Shown: piece after piece, positions 59,661-64,000 of the stretch | Position numbering within the stretch: the stretch's first letter is position 1 | Layout: each line of letters opens with the position of its first letter | Translations under genes and position numbers: made by a program | DNA from: Hydra vulgaris | Taxonomy: Eukaryota; Cnidaria; Hydrozoa; Anthoathecata; Hydridae | Reading direction: 5' to 3' | Assembly: GCF_038396675.1 (NCBI RefSeq) | Contig: NC_088921.1 | Coordinates: 17,488,001 to 17,552,000, forward strand | DNA length: 64,000 nt | The notes under the pieces: generated by a model | The model's input: the letters and a program-made list of their open reading frames with translations, nothing else | Told to the model about the DNA's origin: nothing | The model's database searches: none

Positions 59661-60749
59661 ATAATATCACATATGATATTTAAAAATAACAAACATATCA
59701 CATGATATATGATTATAACAAATTTTATTTAAATTTTTTTAAAGAAACCAATATTATTGTATTAAAACATTTGTAAAAATGATAAAACATTAAACCTAAC
59801 TAAGCATGTAAAAATGTATATATTATGAAAAACTAAATTAACATAAAAATAAATACATAATGAAAAAAGTTGAACTTGAAGTTTTAAAGCGCATTTCTAT
59901 TTAAAAGAACATGAAAAAAAATAGCCTTAATCATTTATCTAAACCTTTTAAAAGATTAAGGTATTCATGATTTATATTTATTTAAAAGAACATGAAAAAA
60001 ATAATAAATTTGAGGTATAGTATTTTACATCGTAGTAAAAGTCATAATAATGAATAACCACTGAGATAAATCTGACACCATTTTTACTTTTTAAGCAAAC
60101 AAAGCACACTGAAACTCAATTGTTAACAATTATTTTGGAAATTAGTTAATGTTAAGTTTTTTAAATAAAATAAACATTACAATTACTTTTGTTGACAGAA
60201 AAACTGGTAGAACTTTCTGGTAAAATTGAAACTTCTAAATTATAAATGTAAGTAATTACCTAACAAATAAAAACTTTCACAAAGTAAAAAATATATAAAA
60301 CACAGAGACTGTTAGCGGTGCTTATAAGACACTGTGCTCTCCTAAGACCGCCAGGGCAAATTTTGGTTTACTCTAATTTTTTTTTGTTTAATTAATAATA
60401 TTGGGTTTAAGTAAGTATTTTAAAATAATTTTTAAAATCTTAGCTAACTTTTAAACATATTTTTTTTGTAATATCCGGAGGGTGGGAATTTTTTTCAAAA
60501 CTAATAGGGTATTACACCTCTAAAGCAATTTTTGTTAGAAGAATACAACTTTGAAATGAGATCTTTTATGATTAAACTGAGATGAATTCCAGAGTTAACA
60601 ATATAACGTCAATGCAATAAATGTAACATGAAATATTGAAATTCCTTATAAAATAATTCAATCGTTTCAAAGTTCACAATAATTAAAAATTTTAAAAAAG
60701 GAGAGAAAAGGATTACTTGAAACTGCTTATACCAAACTCAATCACACTT
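59658..60749. other. AT-rich sequence including a dispersed repeat
   Basis: 60050-60260 is the second copy of the repeat at 53.97-54.31 kb. A GC-richer word cluster (AGCGGTGCTTATAAGACACT, CCTAAGACCGCCAGGG) at about 60313-60356 looks like the end of an unidentified MITE. No gene. Confidence 0.45.
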
Positions 60750-61750
60750 TTCTTAAATTGTTTTGCATGATCATTGTGTTCCAAGCAACGCTTGTATCGT
60801 TTTCATACTTAATAGTGATAGTGGTGAGCACTTTCTCCTGCTTGCTTGGCATATACACCAAACCCAAACTGACTATGCTGAAGAAAAGGAACAATATGAC
60901 ATTCTAAAATATGAACTTTTCAGCTAATATGGTTGCGGTTAAACTTTTCCAGAAGATGAAGCTGCAGATTTTCGAAAGCTTTTTAAAATCTAAAACTGAT
61001 TCAGCAATAGATTGTCCAATAGACATGCTAAAACCTTTTCTTTTAATAATTGAAAACTTTCCAAGACAGCTAACTACAGGTTGGAGAAATATCATATTTG
61101 GTAATATAGAGGCTGCACTTAGAAGGTTAACTTCTAAATTATCTAATTTATCTAAAAGTCTCTGTGAATAGTTACCATCCAAACCAGTTCCGTGGTAACC
61201 TCTGAAGATTATATAATTCGACTTTAGCCACAAATCAAAATCAGGCCACAGTGTAATTAATATTTTTACAGACATGGAGTAATACCAATAAGAATGTATA
61301 ACTCTGGTGGAGGAATGAGATGTTCTACTAAAGTTTCTAGAGGTTCATCAAGATACACAACTCTAGGAGAAATACAGTTTTTAAATTCCATCATTTTTTT
61401 TTGCATCTTCAACAAACTTGTTGTAGTTGGTGTAGAGAGCTACTTGTTCTAGTTAATCTTGACAGTAGAAAAAAAAGAAGCTAAGGTTCTATTTTTTCCG
61501 CTCTCAAGAGTAATTTCCCCTTCACACCAGAGACATGCATACTTGCTGCTGTGACTGCATAAACCAAATAATTTACCACATTTTAGATCAAATGCTATTG
61601 AATATTTTACATCACTCAGAACTAGTGGTTTCAATAGTTTGCTAAGATTACCATTATGTTCTGAAACATCTTTAACTAAAGCTAAAATCAATGATCTTTT
61701 TACACTTGAATCATTAAACTTTCTGAAATTGTATGTTTACATAGTGGATC
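60750..61750 (-). pseudogene. transposase-like protein (GYHGTGLDG family), broken
   Basis: Minus-strand fragments in order: KDVSEHNGNLSKLLKPLVLS and FDLKCGKLFGLCSHSSKYAC, then a LWCEG segment (61691-61500; Cys/His cluster). Next, in another frame, come FKNCISPRVVYLDEPLETLV and HLIPPPELYILIGI (about 61390-61280). The open frame 61275-60904 follows, with FRGYHGTGLDGNYSQRLLDK and KRKGFSMSIGQSIAESVLDF. These blocks match a repeated family found in Hydra and other cnidarians whose intact members continue with a WK.H...H motif; here FWKSLTATILAEKF is the decayed counterpart. I do not know an accepted superfamily name. At least three frame breaks are present. The dispersed repeat at 60.05-60.26 kb may be its 3' part. 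Confidence 0.55.
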
Positions 61751-62479
61751 AAAAACATTTATAATGCATTTAAGAATACCAGTCCATTATCAATGGAAAT
61801 CCTAGCAATAGTGCAATAAGTATTCAAACCTCTTTCATTAATCATACAAAGAATTAAATCAGAAGTATCTTTTATAAATACCAAACTGTGACTTATCTCT
61901 TCATCCCCTGAAATAAATGATTCATTTTTGACATAAAAATCTGAAAAAAACCTTATGCAGCTCCTCTATCTAAATTGATATATTAGATTCTAACATTTTC
62001 TTCCATAATATGTTTTTCTGAAAATAAAAATGAAACTGAGGGACTTAAATTATAAGTATCGCAATTGCCATTCATGATTGCTTTTGGCATCTTTACAATT
62101 AGTTTTTTTTTATTTTATAATTTTGCGATTTTTGGTTTTTTTATTCTTTTTTAACTAAGCATATTTCTTGACCTTTCTTAACACTTTTAAAAAGGGCCAA
62201 ATAAAATGCTAAAATTTGAAATGAACTTTTAATATAAGTATAGAATATTTTTGTCTAAGGTTTTTATTAGGGATCATCCATAAAGTACATCACGCTAATT
62301 TAACTTTTTAATAGAAGTGTGATCTTTTGCTCTCTTACACAGAGATTTTCAACCACCAAAACACTTTTGAATTTTAATTATTCTTGGAATTTGATTAATC
62401 TTTCCGTGGAAGCATATAACATCCCACTTTTATTTAAAAGGTAAATTTAATTTATAAAACACAATACTTTTTTTGTTAA
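61751..62479. other. AT-rich sequence with a TE-terminus-like word
   Basis: AGGGATCATCCATAAAGTAC at 62270-62289 matches, inverted, the word at about 40410-40435. Short coding-like pieces at 61780-61960 (minus) may be the N-terminal part of the adjacent transposase. Nothing else seen. Confidence 0.4.
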
Positions 62480-62690
62480 TTCACCTCCCCAAAGCCAAGA
62501 AGGCCACTACAGACGAGGAGGCTACTTAATTGTGGTTATAATCCTCTCTCAACTCTATAACTCTAAACATGAACCTTGACATGGAGAAACAAGGTGAACG
62601 CGGTACCACCAAGTACGTGGTGGAGATCGGACTCGGAACCTCTCGCTTATAAAGCGAGCGCTCTACCACAACACCACTACCGCATTTTCT
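62480..62690 (-). mobile_element. tRNA-derived SINE
   Basis: On the minus strand the head (62683-62600) begins GCGGTAGTGGTGTTGTGG and has an A-box-like TGTGGTAGAGCGC. A perfect anticodon stem CTCGC/GCGAG encloses loop TTTATAA (anticodon UAU if read as tRNA). A poor B box GAGTCCGATCTC follows. The ends GCGGTA and TACCGC pair as an acceptor stem, and CCACC/GGTGG forms an unusual T-like arm with an 8-base loop. A unique body follows (CCTCCTCGTCTGTAGTGG, CTTCTTGGCTTTGGGGAGG) and then an A-rich tail near 62475. This argues for a SINE, not a working tRNA gene. Confidence 0.6.
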
Positions 62691-62980
62691 GTCATTTTGT
62701 TTTCTTCCCTTATGCAGTTTACGATTTTTATAGTCTCAATCGTTCTCTTGTTATTTAACTTTTTCTTTGTTTTCTGTTAACTACCAACTTATATGATTGC
62801 AGCTTTATTAAAAGTGAATATGTTATTAAAAATTTGTTATTAAAAATATATTTTAAAGTGTATAATTTTGTCTTCAAAAGAAAAAATATCATAATGCAGG
62901 ATTAAATTTTTTTTTTAAAGCAATTGGTTAGAAAATAACTGAATCAATAAACTAAAAACCTTCCTACTTTTTTTTTTTAA

Positions 62981-64000
<1,020 letters not shown>

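Noticed and set aside
60904..61171. 86-codon plus-strand frame
   Set aside because: It is the antisense of the recognisable minus-strand transposase-like block.
62600..62683. Functional tRNA-Ile (UAU) gene
   Set aside because: The T arm is non-canonical, the B box is poor and a SINE body follows directly.
62576..62758. 60-codon plus-strand open frame
   Set aside because: It lies on a minus-strand SINE and is a by-product of its tRNA-like head.

Overview
This window looks like animal nuclear DNA from a cnidarian, most likely Hydra. It is very AT-rich and poor in CpG over most of its length. It has long (TA)n tracts, exons with GT..AG introns, and dense interspersed repeats. One exon encodes a NACHT ATPase of the kind that is expanded as NLR-type genes in Hydra. 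The species call is inference; no mitochondrial, rRNA or bacterial signature was seen. Nothing here forms an operon: most of the window is layered mobile elements, most of them broken, with two host-type genes among them.

Layout. 0-1 kb: reverse-transcriptase ORF of a non-LTR element. 1.3-1.9 kb: TA-flanked MITE. 2.5-5.2 kb: multi-exon Ulp1-like protease plus PHD-finger gene, apparently decayed. 5.5-7.0 kb: P-element/THAP transposase remnant (minus). 8.2-8.6 kb: pogo transposase remnant. 9.5-9.75 kb: tRNA-derived SINE. 10.9-11.2 kb: Penelope GIY-YIG endonuclease remnant. 11.7-12.0 kb: fold-back element. 12.9-14.2 kb: a clean two-exon gene of unknown function in an unusually CpG-rich, AT-rich stretch. 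16.4-18.2 kb: large inverted-repeat element. 19.0-20.4 kb: hAT-like MITE and a degenerate transposase. 21.9-24.5 kb: MITEs and a LINE fragment. 27.3-30.8 kb: a complete-looking 3.45 kb DNA transposon with ~330 bp terminal inverted repeats (TIRs) around an intron-containing, frameshifted transposase. 31.2-33.1 kb: a second transposase pseudogene with the same unusual DTT..NT / C-x-HH signature.

35.3-37.5 kb: another transposase remnant (minus), then a poly(A)-ended LINE. 38.6-39.9 kb: Kolobok-like TTAA element. 41.2-42.6 kb: NACHT exon (minus) of an NLR-type gene. 44.9-46.4 kb: Tc1/mariner remnant and a cluster of related TIRs. 46.7-50.8 kb: a ~45 bp minisatellite split by a TTAA-flanked piggyBac-like element that itself carries a 28-bp array. 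51.2-53.6 kb: a LINE split by a 1.85 kb hAT-like element with a perfect 8-bp target duplication. 54-64 kb: dispersed repeat copies, a hAT transposase fragment, another transposase family at 60.8-61.7 kb, tRNA-like/SINE sequences and a 714-bp-offset duplication at the right edge.

How the parts relate: the window is mostly a record of repeated and nested transposition. The likely functional candidates are the NACHT exon (innate-immune type ATPase) and the unknown CpG-rich two-exon gene.
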